In this document: piece by piece, positions 55,284 through 63,956 of the stretch
Layout of the letters: each line of letters starts with the position of its first letter
Position numbering within the stretch: the first letter of the stretch is position 1
Source: Comamonas testosteroni
Lineage (GTDB): Bacteria; Pseudomonadota; Gammaproteobacteria; Burkholderiales; Burkholderiaceae_C
Direction of reading: 5' to 3'
Assembly (NCBI RefSeq): GCF_030505195.1
Contig: NZ_CP129672.1
Location: 4,312,501 to 4,376,500 of the forward strand
DNA length: 64,000 bases
Program-made: the position numbers and the translations under genes
Notes under the pieces: model-generated
Told to the model about the DNA's origin: nothing
Databases searched by the model: none
What the model saw: the letters and a program-made list of their open reading frames with translations, nothing else

Positions 55284-56341
55284 GGGCAGGCTGCCAATGC
55301 TTCGAGGCAGCGCGTGGCATGCTGTGCGCCGCTGGCGGGCGCGATTTCCTGCCCGCCGGGCAGGCGCAGGCCCCAGGTGCGGCCTTGTTGCTGAGCCATC
55401 AGCACCCAGGCGGCAAGGCGTGACAGGCGCGCTTCATGGTCGGCAAGTCCGGTCTGGCGCACATCGAGCCAGAGCCTGTGATGGTGAGCTATGGGCCGGT
55501 CGCGGCTGACGAGCTGGTGGCTGCCTGCGGCAAAGGCTTGGGCCGCTTTCTTCCACACCACCAGCTTGAGCGGGTCGCCATTCTGATAGGCACGTACGCC
55601 GTCAAATTCCTCACCGCTGCGTACCTGGGCGCTGCTGCGGCCGCCAGCTTCGGGGCTGGCGGCTGGCAGAGGCGGGGCATGGGCTTCAGGTGCGGGATAG
55701 ACCCAGACCAGGGTTTGGGGCCGCCACAGAGCCCAGACGCGAAATGCACCCAGCGGGTAGCGTGTGAGTATGGAGATGGCGGGCAGCTCCTGCCGGCCGC
55801 GGCGCGTGGGCATGAAGCTCAACTGCACGGCGGTGCTGCCCTGCTCGGGGATATCGACCCAGGTCCAGGCATCAGAGTGATCGGTGTTGTGCCGCGTCTG
55901 GTGCAATGCGAGGCCGATGCCCCAGCGGCGTGAGCGGCGGGCATTGTGCAGGCTGACATGCATGGGGCAGGGCGCATGGGCAAAGCAGCCGCCCGAGGTG
56001 CTGCCTTGCGAACCTGCGCCGCCGAGGCTCAACTGCAGACCGCGCAGATTGCCATGGCCCACAACCATGCTGGCGGCCGCGCTTCCTGCTAGCAAAAACG
56101 TGAGCAGATAGCCCAGATTGAGCTGGTAGTTGATGGCAGCGATCAACAGCACGATCAGCGTGGCCAGCATGGCCCAGCCCGCGCGCGAGGGCAGGATGTA
56201 GACATTGCCCTGGGTCAGCGTGAGCTGGTCGCTGCGCGGCAGACGAGCAAACATCCACTCGCGCACCCTGGCGCGGGGTGAGAGCCGCTGGAAGATATTG
56301 GATTTTTCTGGCTGCCCGCCCTTTGATAACGGGCGCTTCAT
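55280..56341 (-). CDS. DUF58 domain protein
   Basis: The 353-residue protein has two membrane segments (about residues 55-100), then a periplasmic/cytoplasmic beta-rich part. The DUF58 core follows (SGEEFDGVRAYQNGDPLKLVVWKKAAQ), related to von Willebrand A-type domains. Such proteins are regularly paired with MoxR ATPases and TgpA. The ATG at 56341 is the family start; the frame opens at 56386. It overlaps the end of the MoxR gene and the start of the TgpA gene, showing tight coupling. Confidence 0.86.
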   Translation of the reverse strand: MKRPLSKGGQPEKSNIFQRLSPRARVREWMFARLPRSDQLTLTQGNVYILPSRAGWAMLATLIVLLIAAINYQLNLGYLLTFLLAGSAAASMVVGHGNLRGLQLSLGGAGSQGSTSGGCFAHAPCPMHVSLHNARRSRRWGIGLALHQTRHNTDHSDAWTWVDIPEQGSTAVQLSFMPTRRGRQELPAISILTRYPLGAFRVWALWRPQTLVWVYPAPEAHAPPLPAASPEAGGRSSAQVRSGEEFDGVRAYQNGDPLKLVVWKKAAQAFAAGSHQLVSRDRPIAHHHRLWLDVRQTGLADHEARLSRLAAWVLMAQQQGRTWGLRLPGGQEIAPASGAQHATRCLEALAACP

Positions 56342-56372
56342 GCTATGAAATTCATGTCGAAGTCCATCGACA

Positions 56373-57305
56373 TCAAGACAGCGCAACGGCTTGCATCATG
56401 GCGCGCACCTGCTCCACGGCACCACGGCCGGCATGGCCCACGGGAACCAGACGGTGGGCAGCCACCTGGGGCAATATGGCCTGTACATCGTCGGGCGCCA
56501 CATAGTCGCGGCCTTCCATCAGTGCGATGGTCTTGGCCGCACGCAGCAGCGCGATGCCTGCGCGTGGCGACAGGCCCTGGGCAAACCACTGGCCGTTGCG
56601 TGTAGCGGCAATCAGATCCTGTACATAGTCGAGCAGGGCGTCGCTGGCATGCACGGCCAGTGCAGCGGCCTGCAACTGCTGCAGCTCCTGCTGGGAGATG
56701 ACGGGCAGCAGTGCATCGGCAGCGGCGCGGCGGCCATTGCCCGCGAGCAGCTTGCGCTCGGCATCGCGCGAGGGATAGCCCAGGCTGATGCGCATGAGAA
56801 ATCGGTCAAGCTGGCTTTCGGGCAACGCAAAGGTGCCCAACTGCTCCAGAGGGTTCTGGGTGGCAATCACAAAGAAAGGGGCAGGCAGGCTGTGGGTCTT
56901 GCCTTCGGTCGTGACCTGGTGCTCCTCCATGGCTTCGAGCAGCGCACTCTGGGTCTTGGGGCTGGCGCGGTTGATTTCGTCGGCCAGCAATACTTGGGCA
57001 AACACCGGCCCGGGGTGGAACACAAAAGCCTCTTGTCCGCGATCGTAGATGGAGACCCCCGTGAGGTCGCTGGGCATGAGGTCGGCAGTGAACTGCACAC
57101 GCGAGAACTGCAGGCCGAAACTGCGTGCCAGTGCATGGGCCAGGGTGGTCTTGCCTACACCGGGAACGTCTTCAATCAGCAAGTGACCGCCTGCCAGCAA
57201 GCAGGCCACACCGTCTCTGACCTGATCCGGCTTGCCCTCCATCACCGTGTTAAGCTGACTCAAAAGCGCATTAATTGTGTTCTGTGCATGCATGGCAGAA
57301 ACCAT
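56373..57305 (-). CDS. MoxR-family AAA+ ATPase
   Basis: The 310-residue ATPase has Walker A GVGKTTLAHALA, Walker B LADEINRA, sensor 1 in ATQNPLEQLGTF and the MoxR-specific LPESQLDRFLMR. MoxR proteins act as chaperones that assemble or activate partner proteins with vWA-like domains, here presumably the DUF58 protein. Start M1 at 57305 and M5 at 57293 are both possible. It is the first gene of moxR-DUF58-tgpA-mltB and is divergent from the deacetylase-family gene. Confidence 0.9.
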   Translation of the reverse strand: MVSAMHAQNTINALLSQLNTVMEGKPDQVRDGVACLLAGGHLLIEDVPGVGKTTLAHALARSFGLQFSRVQFTADLMPSDLTGVSIYDRGQEAFVFHPGPVFAQVLLADEINRASPKTQSALLEAMEEHQVTTEGKTHSLPAPFFVIATQNPLEQLGTFALPESQLDRFLMRISLGYPSRDAERKLLAGNGRRAAADALLPVISQQELQQLQAAALAVHASDALLDYVQDLIAATRNGQWFAQGLSPRAGIALLRAAKTIALMEGRDYVAPDDVQAILPQVAAHRLVPVGHAGRGAVEQVRAMMQAVALS

Positions 57306-57330
57306 ATCCTAAATAAGCGATAGCGGAGAC

Positions 57331-58290
57331 ATGACTGTGGGCAAGACAGGTTATTTCAGCCACCGGGATTGCTGGTTGCACGAGATGGGGCCGGGCCACC
57401 CTGAATGCCCGGCACGGCTGGACGCGATAGAAGACAGACTGCTGGTCAGCGGCGTGGGCGATGCGCTGGAGCGCTGCAATGTGCCGCTGGCATCATTGGC
57501 CGAGATCGAGCTGGCGCACGATCCCATGCATATTGCCGCCCTGCAGGGACTGACCGACAGGCTGGAGCAGGAGCTGGCCGCAGGCGGGCCTGAGCACAGG
57601 CAGCTGGACACCGATACCTCCATCAACCGCCACACCTTCAAGGCCGCACTGCGCGCTGCGGGGGCCACACTGGCGGCTACCGATGCGGTGCTGGCCGGCG
57701 AGCTGGAAAACGCCTTTTGCAGCGTGCGTCCGCCCGGGCACCATGCCACGCGCAACCAGGCCATGGGCTTTTGCTTTTTCAACAATGTGGCCGTGGGCGT
57801 CAAGTATGCGCTGGAGCGTCACCATCTCAAGCGCGTGGCAGTGATCGACTTTGATGTACATCACGGCAATGGCACGGAAGACATCCTGGCCGGTGATCCG
57901 CGCGTGTTGATGTGCGGTATCTTCCAGCACCCGTTCTATCCGTTCAGCGGTGACAAGGATCCGGCACCGAACATGCTGAACGTGCCTGTGGCCGCGTACA
58001 CCAAAGGCATGGACATTCGCGAGATCATCGAGATGATGTGGATTCCACGCCTTGAAGCATTCAAGCCCGAGATGATCTTCATCAGCGCCGGCTTTGATGC
58101 ACATCGCGAAGACGATATGGGTCAGCTTGGCATGACGGAAAACGACTTTGCCTGGATCACCTCACGCATCAAGGACATCGCACGGCGCTTTTCCAAGGGC
58201 CGCATTGTTTCCAGCCTCGAAGGCGGTTATGTGATGGATCCGCTGGCGCGCAGCGTGGAGGCACATCTGCGCGTATTGGCCGATATCTAG
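57331..58290 (+). CDS. Histone-deacetylase-family protein (acetoin utilisation/acetylpolyamine type)
   Basis: The 319-residue protein has the arginase/deacetylase fold with the zinc and catalytic residues in RPPGHHAT, FDVHHGNGTED and SAGFDAHREDDMG. The GHPECPARLDAI start is typical. In bacteria such enzymes remove acetyl groups from small molecules or proteins; the substrate here is unknown. It is followed 21 bp later by an enoyl-CoA hydratase gene, so the two are probably co-transcribed. Confidence 0.9.
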   Translation: MTVGKTGYFSHRDCWLHEMGPGHPECPARLDAIEDRLLVSGVGDALERCNVPLASLAEIELAHDPMHIAALQGLTDRLEQELAAGGPEHRQLDTDTSINRHTFKAALRAAGATLAATDAVLAGELENAFCSVRPPGHHATRNQAMGFCFFNNVAVGVKYALERHHLKRVAVIDFDVHHGNGTEDILAGDPRVLMCGIFQHPFYPFSGDKDPAPNMLNVPVAAYTKGMDIREIIEMMWIPRLEAFKPEMIFISAGFDAHREDDMGQLGMTENDFAWITSRIKDIARRFSKGRIVSSLEGGYVMDPLARSVEAHLRVLADI

Positions 58291-58311
58291 TCCGAAAGCA
58301 GGGAGACAGGG

Positions 58312-59088
58312 ATGAGCGATTCCTTAGTGCAGCTGAGCCAGGACGAGCGCGGGGTGGCACGCATCACGCTGAGCGACGCGCAGCGTTTCAACGCCTTGAG
58401 CAGCGAAATGCTCACGGCCTTGCAGTCGGCGCTGGATGCCGTGGCCAGGGACGAGCAGGTGCGTGTGGTGGTGCTGGAGGCCGAGGGCCGGGCTTTTTGC
58501 GCAGGGCATAACCTCAAGGATATGGCCAAGCACACGGAGCTGGCTTACTACCAGCAACTGTTTGCCCAATGCAGCCGCATGATGCTGTCGCTTCAAAAGC
58601 TGCCAGTGCCCGTCATTGCAAGAGTGCAGGGTATTGCAACGGCTGCAGGCTGCCAACTGGTGGCGCAATGCGATCTGGCCGTGGCCAGCAGCGAGGCCCG
58701 CTTCGCCACCAGCGGTATTCAGTATGGCTTGTTCTGCTCCACGCCCAGTGTGCCCCTGGTGCGCAACATGCCCATCAAACAGTCCATGGAGATGCTGCTG
58801 ACGGGCGAGTTCATCGATGCGCAGACGGCGCTGCACTATGGCCTGCTCAATCGTGTGGTCGAGCCAGAGCGACTCGATGCCGCCGTGGAGGAACTGGTGG
58901 CGGCTATTGTGAGCAAGCCTCGCACGGCCATCAGAATGGGCAAGGAGCTGGTCTATCGCCAGCGGGAGATGGGACTGGAGTCGGCATATCAGCTGGCGGG
59001 CCAGACCATGGCCATCAATATGCTGGATGCCGATGCACAGGAGGGTGCTCAGGCTTTTCTTGAGAAGCGCAAGCCTGGCTGGTCTTGA
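58312..59088 (+). CDS. Enoyl-CoA hydratase/isomerase family protein
   Basis: The 258-residue crotonase-fold protein resembles the ECHDC3 group. FCAGHNLKDMA forms the oxyanion hole, and IATAAGCQLVAQCDLAVAS the second loop. The positions of the usual catalytic glutamates hold other residues (AGCQLV and ATSGIQYG), so a classical hydratase reaction is uncertain. It follows the deacetylase-family gene by 21 bp. Confidence 0.85.
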   Translation: MSDSLVQLSQDERGVARITLSDAQRFNALSSEMLTALQSALDAVARDEQVRVVVLEAEGRAFCAGHNLKDMAKHTELAYYQQLFAQCSRMMLSLQKLPVPVIARVQGIATAAGCQLVAQCDLAVASSEARFATSGIQYGLFCSTPSVPLVRNMPIKQSMEMLLTGEFIDAQTALHYGLLNRVVEPERLDAAVEELVAAIVSKPRTAIRMGKELVYRQREMGLESAYQLAGQTMAINMLDADAQEGAQAFLEKRKPGWS

Positions 59089-59473
59089 TGCCTCGGCCAT
59101 CGTCCGCCGGGCAGGCCGATCTGCGCGGATGGTGCAGCCTGCATCGTGGTTTTGTGCTTCAAGCCCGTCCATTTGAACGACGAGGCTGCTTTCAGGCAGT
59201 GTTACCGTGAGACTTGTCTGAATGCAGGCATGGCGTTGATGAGCTCACTTCCTAGGTATTACCCTGATTGGGCTCATTTCATACCTGTGATTTCGCATGG
59301 CTTGTGCATAAAATAGAACGGTCGTTCTTTTTATGCCAGTCCGCTTGCGAAGGCTGCTGCAGAGTTCTTCGGACAGATTGTCTGGAAAATTGTGCAGAGA
59401 GTGTTGCAGTGCCGCATAAAATGAATCCAGTTTACGTAAACGTCAATGCAGTAATCATTAAGGAGCCGCAGCA
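59089..59473. other. 385-bp intergenic region upstream of etfB
   Basis: It contains the 31-bp operator-like palindrome at 59306-59336 and the etfB Shine-Dalgarno AAGGAG (59460-59465). No gene is visible; a short frame at 59268-59477 has no support. Confidence 0.6.
59306..59336. promoter_or_regulatory. Operator-like palindrome upstream of etfBA
   Basis: GCATAAAA-T-AGAACG-GT-CGTTCT-TTTTATGC is almost perfectly symmetric with one unpaired T. The inner AGAACG-N2-CGTTCT has the look of a TetR-family operator. It lies 138 bp before the etfB start. The regulator is not in the window. Confidence 0.6.
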
Positions 59474-60223
59474 ATGAAGGTATTGGTCCCTGTCAAGCGC
59501 GTGGTGGACTACAACGTCAAGGTCCGCGTGAAGTCGGACGGCACGGGTGTGGACATCGCCAACGTCAAGATGAGCATGAACCCCTTTGACGAAATCGCCG
59601 TCGAAGAAGCCGTGCGCCTGAAGGAAAAAGGCGTGGTGACTGAAGTCATCGCCGTCTCCTGCGGCGTGGCCCAGTGCCAGGAAACCCTGCGCACGGCCAT
59701 GGCCATCGGTGCCGATCGCGGCATCCTGGTCGAGACCGATGTCGAGCTGCAGCCCCTGGCCGTGGCCAAGCTGCTCAAGGCCCTGGTGGACAAGGAGCAA
59801 CCGGGTCTGGTCATCTGCGGCAAGCAGGCCATCGACGACGATGCCAACCAGACCGGCCAGATGCTGGCGGCCCTGGCCGACCTGCCCCAGGCCACTTTCG
59901 CCTCCAAGGTCGAAGTCGCTGGCGACAAGGTGAATGTGACCCGTGAAGTCGACGGCGGCCTGGAAACCGTGGCCCTGTCCACGCCCGCCGTCATCACCAC
60001 CGACCTGCGCCTGAACGAGCCCCGCTACGTCACCTTGCCCAACATCATGAAGGCCAAGAAAAAGCAGCTGGACACCTTCAAGCCCGAAGACCTGGGTGTG
60101 GACGTGACGCCTCGCCTGAAGACCGTGAAGGTCTCCGAGCCTGCCAAGCGCGGCGCCGGCGTCAAGGTGGCTGATGTGGCCGCCCTGGTCGACAAGCTCA
60201 AGAACGAAGCGAAAGTCATCTAA
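59474..60223 (+). CDS. etfB: Electron transfer flavoprotein, beta subunit
   Basis: The 249-residue protein is the AMP-binding subunit of ETF, which carries electrons from acyl-CoA dehydrogenases to ETF:ubiquinone oxidoreductase. [20 protein letters not shown] is the family start. [38 protein letters not shown] and [14 protein letters not shown] are conserved. AAGGAG stands 8 nt before the ATG. A repeat of about 90 bp separates it from etfA. The palindrome upstream probably regulates the pair. Confidence 0.96.
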   Translation: MKVLVPVKRVVDYNVKVRVKSDGTGVDIANVKMSMNPFDEIAVEEAVRLKEKGVVTEVIAVSCGVAQCQETLRTAMAIGADRGILVETDVELQPLAVAKLLKALVDKEQPGLVICGKQAIDDDANQTGQMLAALADLPQATFASKVEVAGDKVNVTREVDGGLETVALSTPAVITTDLRLNEPRYVTLPNIMKAKKKQLDTFKPEDLGVDVTPRLKTVKVSEPAKRGAGVKVADVAALVDKLKNEAKVI

Positions 60224-60315
60224 GGCCCCCTGAGCCGCTTCGCGTCATCCCCCGCAGGGGGACACCCCTCGGTGCGGGGCGGCCCTTCCTCGGTGTCCCG
60301 CGCTTGAGCCGCGCC
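60224..60315 (+). repeat. GC-rich dispersed intergenic repeat, copy 2
   Basis: CCCCCTGAGCCGCTTCGCG, AGGGGGACACCCCTCGGTG and CGGGGCGGCCC appear in the same order as in the reversed copy at 27272-27428. It lies between etfB and etfA. Confidence 0.65.
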
Positions 60316-60375
60316 AGATTGGCCGACTGCGGGTGATGCAGGCACCATGAAAAATTCTAGAGAAAGACGACTGAA

Positions 60376-61308
60376 ATGACCTCTCTCGTTATTGCAGAAC
60401 ACGACAACGCGTCGATCAAGACCGCGACCCTGAACACCGTGACGGCTGCCAAGGCCTGCGGCGGTGATGTGCATGTGCTGGTCGTTGGCGAAGGTGCAGC
60501 CGCTGCAGCAGCCGCTGCCGCCCAGATCGCCGGAGTCTCCAAGGTCATCCATGCCGACGGCGCCAGCCTCAAGGACGGCCTGGCCGAGAACGTCGCCGCC
60601 CAGGTGCTGAGCATTGCGGGCAACTACAGCCACATCCTGTTCCCCTCGACCGCCTCGGGCAAGAACGTGGCACCCCGCGTGGCCGCCAAGCTGGACGTGG
60701 CCCAGATCAGCGACATCACCAAGGTCGACTCGGCCGACACCTTCGAGCGTCCCATCTACGCGGGCAACGCCATTGCTACCGTGCAGTCCGCCGATGCCGT
60801 CAAGGTCATCACCGTGCGTACCACGGGCTTTGACGCAGCAGCTGCCACTGGCGGCTCGGCGGCGGTGGAAACGGCGGCAGCCGTGGCCGACAACGGCAAG
60901 AGCGCCTTTGTGGGCCGTGAAGTGACCAAGAGCGAGCGTCCCGAGCTGACGGCCGCCAAGATCATCGTTTCCGGCGGTCGCGCGCTGGGCTCGGCCGAGA
61001 AGTTCCAGGAAGTCATGTCGCCGCTGGCCGACAAGCTGGGAGCCGCCATCGGCGCGTCGCGCGCTGCGGTGGACGCGGGCTATGCGCCCAACGACCTGCA
61101 GGTGGGCCAGACGGGCAAGATCGTGGCGCCCCAGCTGTACATTGCCTGCGGCATCTCGGGTGCGATCCAGCATCTGGCGGGCATGAAGGACTCGAAGGTG
61201 ATCGTGGCGATCAACAAGGACCCGGAGGCACCGATCTTCTCGGTGGCCGATTACGGTCTGGAAGCCGATCTGTTCACGGCCGTCCCCGAACTGGTCAACG
61301 CGCTGTAA
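60376..61308 (+). CDS. etfA: Electron transfer flavoprotein, alpha subunit
   Basis: The 310-residue FAD-binding subunit partners EtfB. Its C-terminal domain has [40 protein letters not shown] and [20 protein letters not shown]. The N-terminal domain has Ala-rich segments. The start at 60376 follows AGAAAGACGACTGAA without a strong Shine-Dalgarno; coupling to etfB is broken by the intergenic repeat. A terminator ends the transcript. Confidence 0.96.
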   Translation: MTSLVIAEHDNASIKTATLNTVTAAKACGGDVHVLVVGEGAAAAAAAAAQIAGVSKVIHADGASLKDGLAENVAAQVLSIAGNYSHILFPSTASGKNVAPRVAAKLDVAQISDITKVDSADTFERPIYAGNAIATVQSADAVKVITVRTTGFDAAAATGGSAAVETAAAVADNGKSAFVGREVTKSERPELTAAKIIVSGGRALGSAEKFQEVMSPLADKLGAAIGASRAAVDAGYAPNDLQVGQTGKIVAPQLYIACGISGAIQHLAGMKDSKVIVAINKDPEAPIFSVADYGLEADLFTAVPELVNAL

Positions 61309-61321
61309 TTTGGCGCACATC

Positions 61322-61349
61322 AAAAGAGGGGCTTCAAGCCCCTCTTTTT
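61322..61349 (+). terminator. Terminator after etfA
   Basis: AAAAGAGGGGCTT and AAGCCCCTCTTTTT form a near-perfect stem with a T run. Confidence 0.9.
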
Positions 61350-61448
61350 CCGTGGGCGCCTGGCTCGTACAGGGCAGGTCATCAACAATAATTCGGCAGT
61401 TGCATGGGCGCTTCATACCCACTGCATTGATGGAGAGGGAGACTCTGA

Positions 61449-62579
61449 ATGAATCGCAAGCATTGGGTGTTGGCGCGAGCCGGTTTGGTCGCCATGTGTG
61501 CAGGTGCTGCTTTGGTGGCGCAGGCCTGGACGGTAGGGCAGGTAGCTCCGATGTCCGGGGCCGAAGCCAGTCAGGGGCGGGCCTATGCGCAGGGCATGCG
61601 TCTGTACTTTGACCAGATCAACAAGGCAGGTGGTGTGCAGGGCCAGCCTGTGGAGCTGGCCGTGCTCGATGATGTGGGCCATCCCGAGGAGACCGTGACC
61701 AAGACGCGCAAGCTGCTGAGCGAATCCAAGCCCGTGGTACTGGCAGGCTATTTCGGCAATCGCAATCTCTCGGCCTTGCTGCAGAGCAAGGCTCTGGATG
61801 GCTCGCAGATTCCGCTGGTGGGCTATCAGAGCACGGACACCCGTGTGCTGGCATCACCCCAGATGTTCTCCACGCGTGCAGGGCTTGCCGAGCAGGTCGC
61901 AAAGATTTCCACCCACCTGGCCACCGTAGGCATCACGCGGCTGGCGTTGGTGTTCGAGGAGCGTCCCGATGCGCAGGAGCTGACAGCTTTGGTGACCAAG
62001 GCCGTGAACCCCAGCGGGGCCAAGCTGGTGACATCGGCCATGCTCAAGAGCCGAGGCGGAACGGACAAGGCTGTGCAGGAGCTGCAGGCCGCGAAGACTT
62101 CGCCTCAGGCCATTCTGTTGGTGGCTTCCAGTCCTGCCACGGCGGCATTTGTCGAGGCATATCGCATGGAGGGCGGTACCGCTCAGGTCTATGCCACGGC
62201 CGAGGCCGATATCGAGCAGTTGGCTAAGCGTCTTCCTGTGGAGTACATGAGCGGTCTGTCGATTGCCCAGGTGGTGCCCAGTCCCTACAAGGTATCGGGC
62301 AAGCTCAACAAGGAGTTTCGCGACGCGACGATTGCTGCAGGCAAGTCCCTGGACGTTCCGGTGAGTTTCGCCATGATGGAAGGCTATGTGAATGCCAAGG
62401 TCATCGTGGAGGCCATGCGTCGCAGCCAGCCGGTGACGCCGGAAAAAATGAGTGCTGCCTTGCGCGGACTGGAGTCTTATGACCTGGGCGGCTACTGGGT
62501 GAACTTCAAGCCCGGGCAAGTGGGCTCCAAATATGTGGACCTGTCCATCGTCAATGCCGCCGGGCGTGTGACGCAGTAA
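61449..62579 (+). CDS. ABC transporter substrate-binding protein, LivK family (copy 4)
   Basis: The 376-residue periplasmic protein has a signal peptide ending AALVAQA and the mature start WTVGQVAPMSGAEASQGRAY. LAVLDDVGHPEETVTKTRKL and VLAGYFGNRNLSALL belong to the Peripla_BP_6 fold. It lacks the cysteine segments of copies 1 and 2 and is only distantly related to them. No permease genes adjoin. The gene follows etfA but behind a terminator. Ligand unknown. Confidence 0.82.
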   Translation: MNRKHWVLARAGLVAMCAGAALVAQAWTVGQVAPMSGAEASQGRAYAQGMRLYFDQINKAGGVQGQPVELAVLDDVGHPEETVTKTRKLLSESKPVVLAGYFGNRNLSALLQSKALDGSQIPLVGYQSTDTRVLASPQMFSTRAGLAEQVAKISTHLATVGITRLALVFEERPDAQELTALVTKAVNPSGAKLVTSAMLKSRGGTDKAVQELQAAKTSPQAILLVASSPATAAFVEAYRMEGGTAQVYATAEADIEQLAKRLPVEYMSGLSIAQVVPSPYKVSGKLNKEFRDATIAAGKSLDVPVSFAMMEGYVNAKVIVEAMRRSQPVTPEKMSAALRGLESYDLGGYWVNFKPGQVGSKYVDLSIVNAAGRVTQ

Positions 62580-62585
62580 GAAACC

Positions 62586-62620
62586 AAGGCCTGACGCCGC
62601 ACCGCGTTCAGGCCTTTTTT
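62586..62620 (+). terminator. Terminator after the fourth LivK-type gene
   Basis: AAGGCCTGA and TCAGGCCTTTTTTG form a stem around CGCCGCACCGCGT. Confidence 0.88.
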
Positions 62621-62861
62621 GCGGCCGCTCCCATCACGATGCTCCTGCGTGCACAGAGAAGGCAAAAACTGTTGCCCTGGGGACAGGGAGTGGAGCCATG
62701 GCAGGCGAAACTGGCCAAGGCCAGTCGGACGGCTTCACCGTCGGCACAGGGGTGCAAACAGTGAGCCGCCCTTCGAACTGCTTCTGAAATAAGAGCTGCC
62801 TGCGTATTTGGAACAAACGCTACAGCCCTTTTTATTGATAAAACGAAGAAGGAGACAACAC

Positions 62862-63818
62862 ATGTCCAAGCTGCCACCCGCCCTCAAAAAGCTGGCTTTG
62901 CCTGTCATCGGCTCGCCGCTTTTCATCATCAGCAATCCCAAGCTTGTCATCGAGCAGTGCAAGGCCGGTATCGTCGGCTCCATGCCTTCTCTCAATGCCC
63001 GTCCGGCCGAGCAGCTGGAGGACTGGCTGGCAGAGATCACCGAGACTCTGGCGGCCTGGGACAAAGCCCATCCCGATCGTCCTTCGGCACCATTCGCCAT
63101 CAATCAGATCGTGCACAAGAGCAATGACCGTCTTGAGCACGACATGCAGGTCTGCGCCAAGTACAAGGTGCCCATCATCATCACCAGCCTGGGCGCGCGT
63201 GAAGATGTGAATCAGGCCGTGCATAGCTGGGGCGGTGTGGTGCTGCACGACATCATCAACAACAAGTTTGCGCGCAAGGCCATTGAGAAAGGTGCCGATG
63301 GCCTGATCGCCGTGGCAGCCGGTGCTGGCGGCCATGCGGGTGTGAAGAGTCCATTTGCCCTGGTGCAGGAAATTCGCCAATGGTTTGACGGCCCTCTGGC
63401 GCTGTCCGGCTCGATTGCCACGGGTGGCTCGATTCTGGCGGCCCAGGCTATGGGTGCGGACTTTGCCTATATCGGATCGGCCTTCATTGCCACGGACGAG
63501 GCGCGCGCCGTCGAAGCCTACAAGCAGGCGATCGTCGAGGGCAACTCCGACGACGTGGTCTACAGCAATCTGTTCACAGGCGTGCATGGCAACTATCTGG
63601 CGCCTTCGATTCGTGCGGCCGGTCTGGATCCGGAAAACCTGCCTGAATCCGACCCCAGCAAGATGAACTTTGGCGGCGGTGCGCAAAAGGCCTGGAAGGA
63701 TATCTGGGGCTGCGGCCAGGGTATCGGTGTCATTGACAAGGTGCAGTCCACGGCGGAGCTGGTGGCTCGCCTCAAGCGTGAGTACGCCGACGCCAAGGCA
63801 AGCCTGCTGGTTGCCTGA
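62862..63818 (+). CDS. Nitronate monooxygenase (2-nitropropane dioxygenase family)
   Basis: The 318-residue FMN TIM-barrel enzyme oxidises alkyl nitronates such as propionate-3-nitronate. GSPLFIISNPKLVIEQCKAG is the start of the barrel. AAGAGGHAGVKSPFALVQEI carries the active-site His of the family, and LSGSIATGGSILAAQAMGAD with YIGSAFIATDEA binds the FMN phosphate. AAGGAG stands about 7 nt before ATG 62862, so the longer frame to 62808 is not used. A terminator follows. Confidence 0.88.
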   Translation: MSKLPPALKKLALPVIGSPLFIISNPKLVIEQCKAGIVGSMPSLNARPAEQLEDWLAEITETLAAWDKAHPDRPSAPFAINQIVHKSNDRLEHDMQVCAKYKVPIIITSLGAREDVNQAVHSWGGVVLHDIINNKFARKAIEKGADGLIAVAAGAGGHAGVKSPFALVQEIRQWFDGPLALSGSIATGGSILAAQAMGADFAYIGSAFIATDEARAVEAYKQAIVEGNSDDVVYSNLFTGVHGNYLAPSIRAAGLDPENLPESDPSKMNFGGGAQKAWKDIWGCGQGIGVIDKVQSTAELVARLKREYADAKASLLVA

Positions 63819-63841
63819 GGCAGTTCACTATCTTTTGTGCC

Positions 63842-63868
63842 AACGGCGTCTTCGGACGCCGTTTTTTA
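63842..63868 (+). terminator. Terminator after the nitronate monooxygenase gene
   Basis: ACGGCGTC and GACGCCGT form a stem around a TTCG tetraloop, followed by TTTTTT. Confidence 0.92.
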
Positions 63869-63910
63869 TGGGCGGCTTGCTCGCTTGATGTTGCTCAAGA
63901 ACGACTTTAT

Positions 63911-63926
63911 CAAGGGTTAACCCTTG
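63911..63926. promoter_or_regulatory. 16-bp perfect palindrome near the right edge
   Basis: CAAGGGTTAACCCTTG is its own reverse complement. It lies 17 bp before an FNR-type box, in the upstream region of a gene outside the window, and may be a separate regulator site. Confidence 0.5.
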
Positions 63927-63942
63927 TTAAATCACATCGGAG

Positions 63943-63956
63943 TTGATGCGCATCAA
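63943..63956. promoter_or_regulatory. FNR/ANR-type box
   Basis: TTGATGCGCATCAA matches the TTGAT-N4-ATCAA consensus on both half sites without mismatch. Such boxes mark genes under oxygen control. The regulated gene must lie to the right of the window. Confidence 0.7.
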
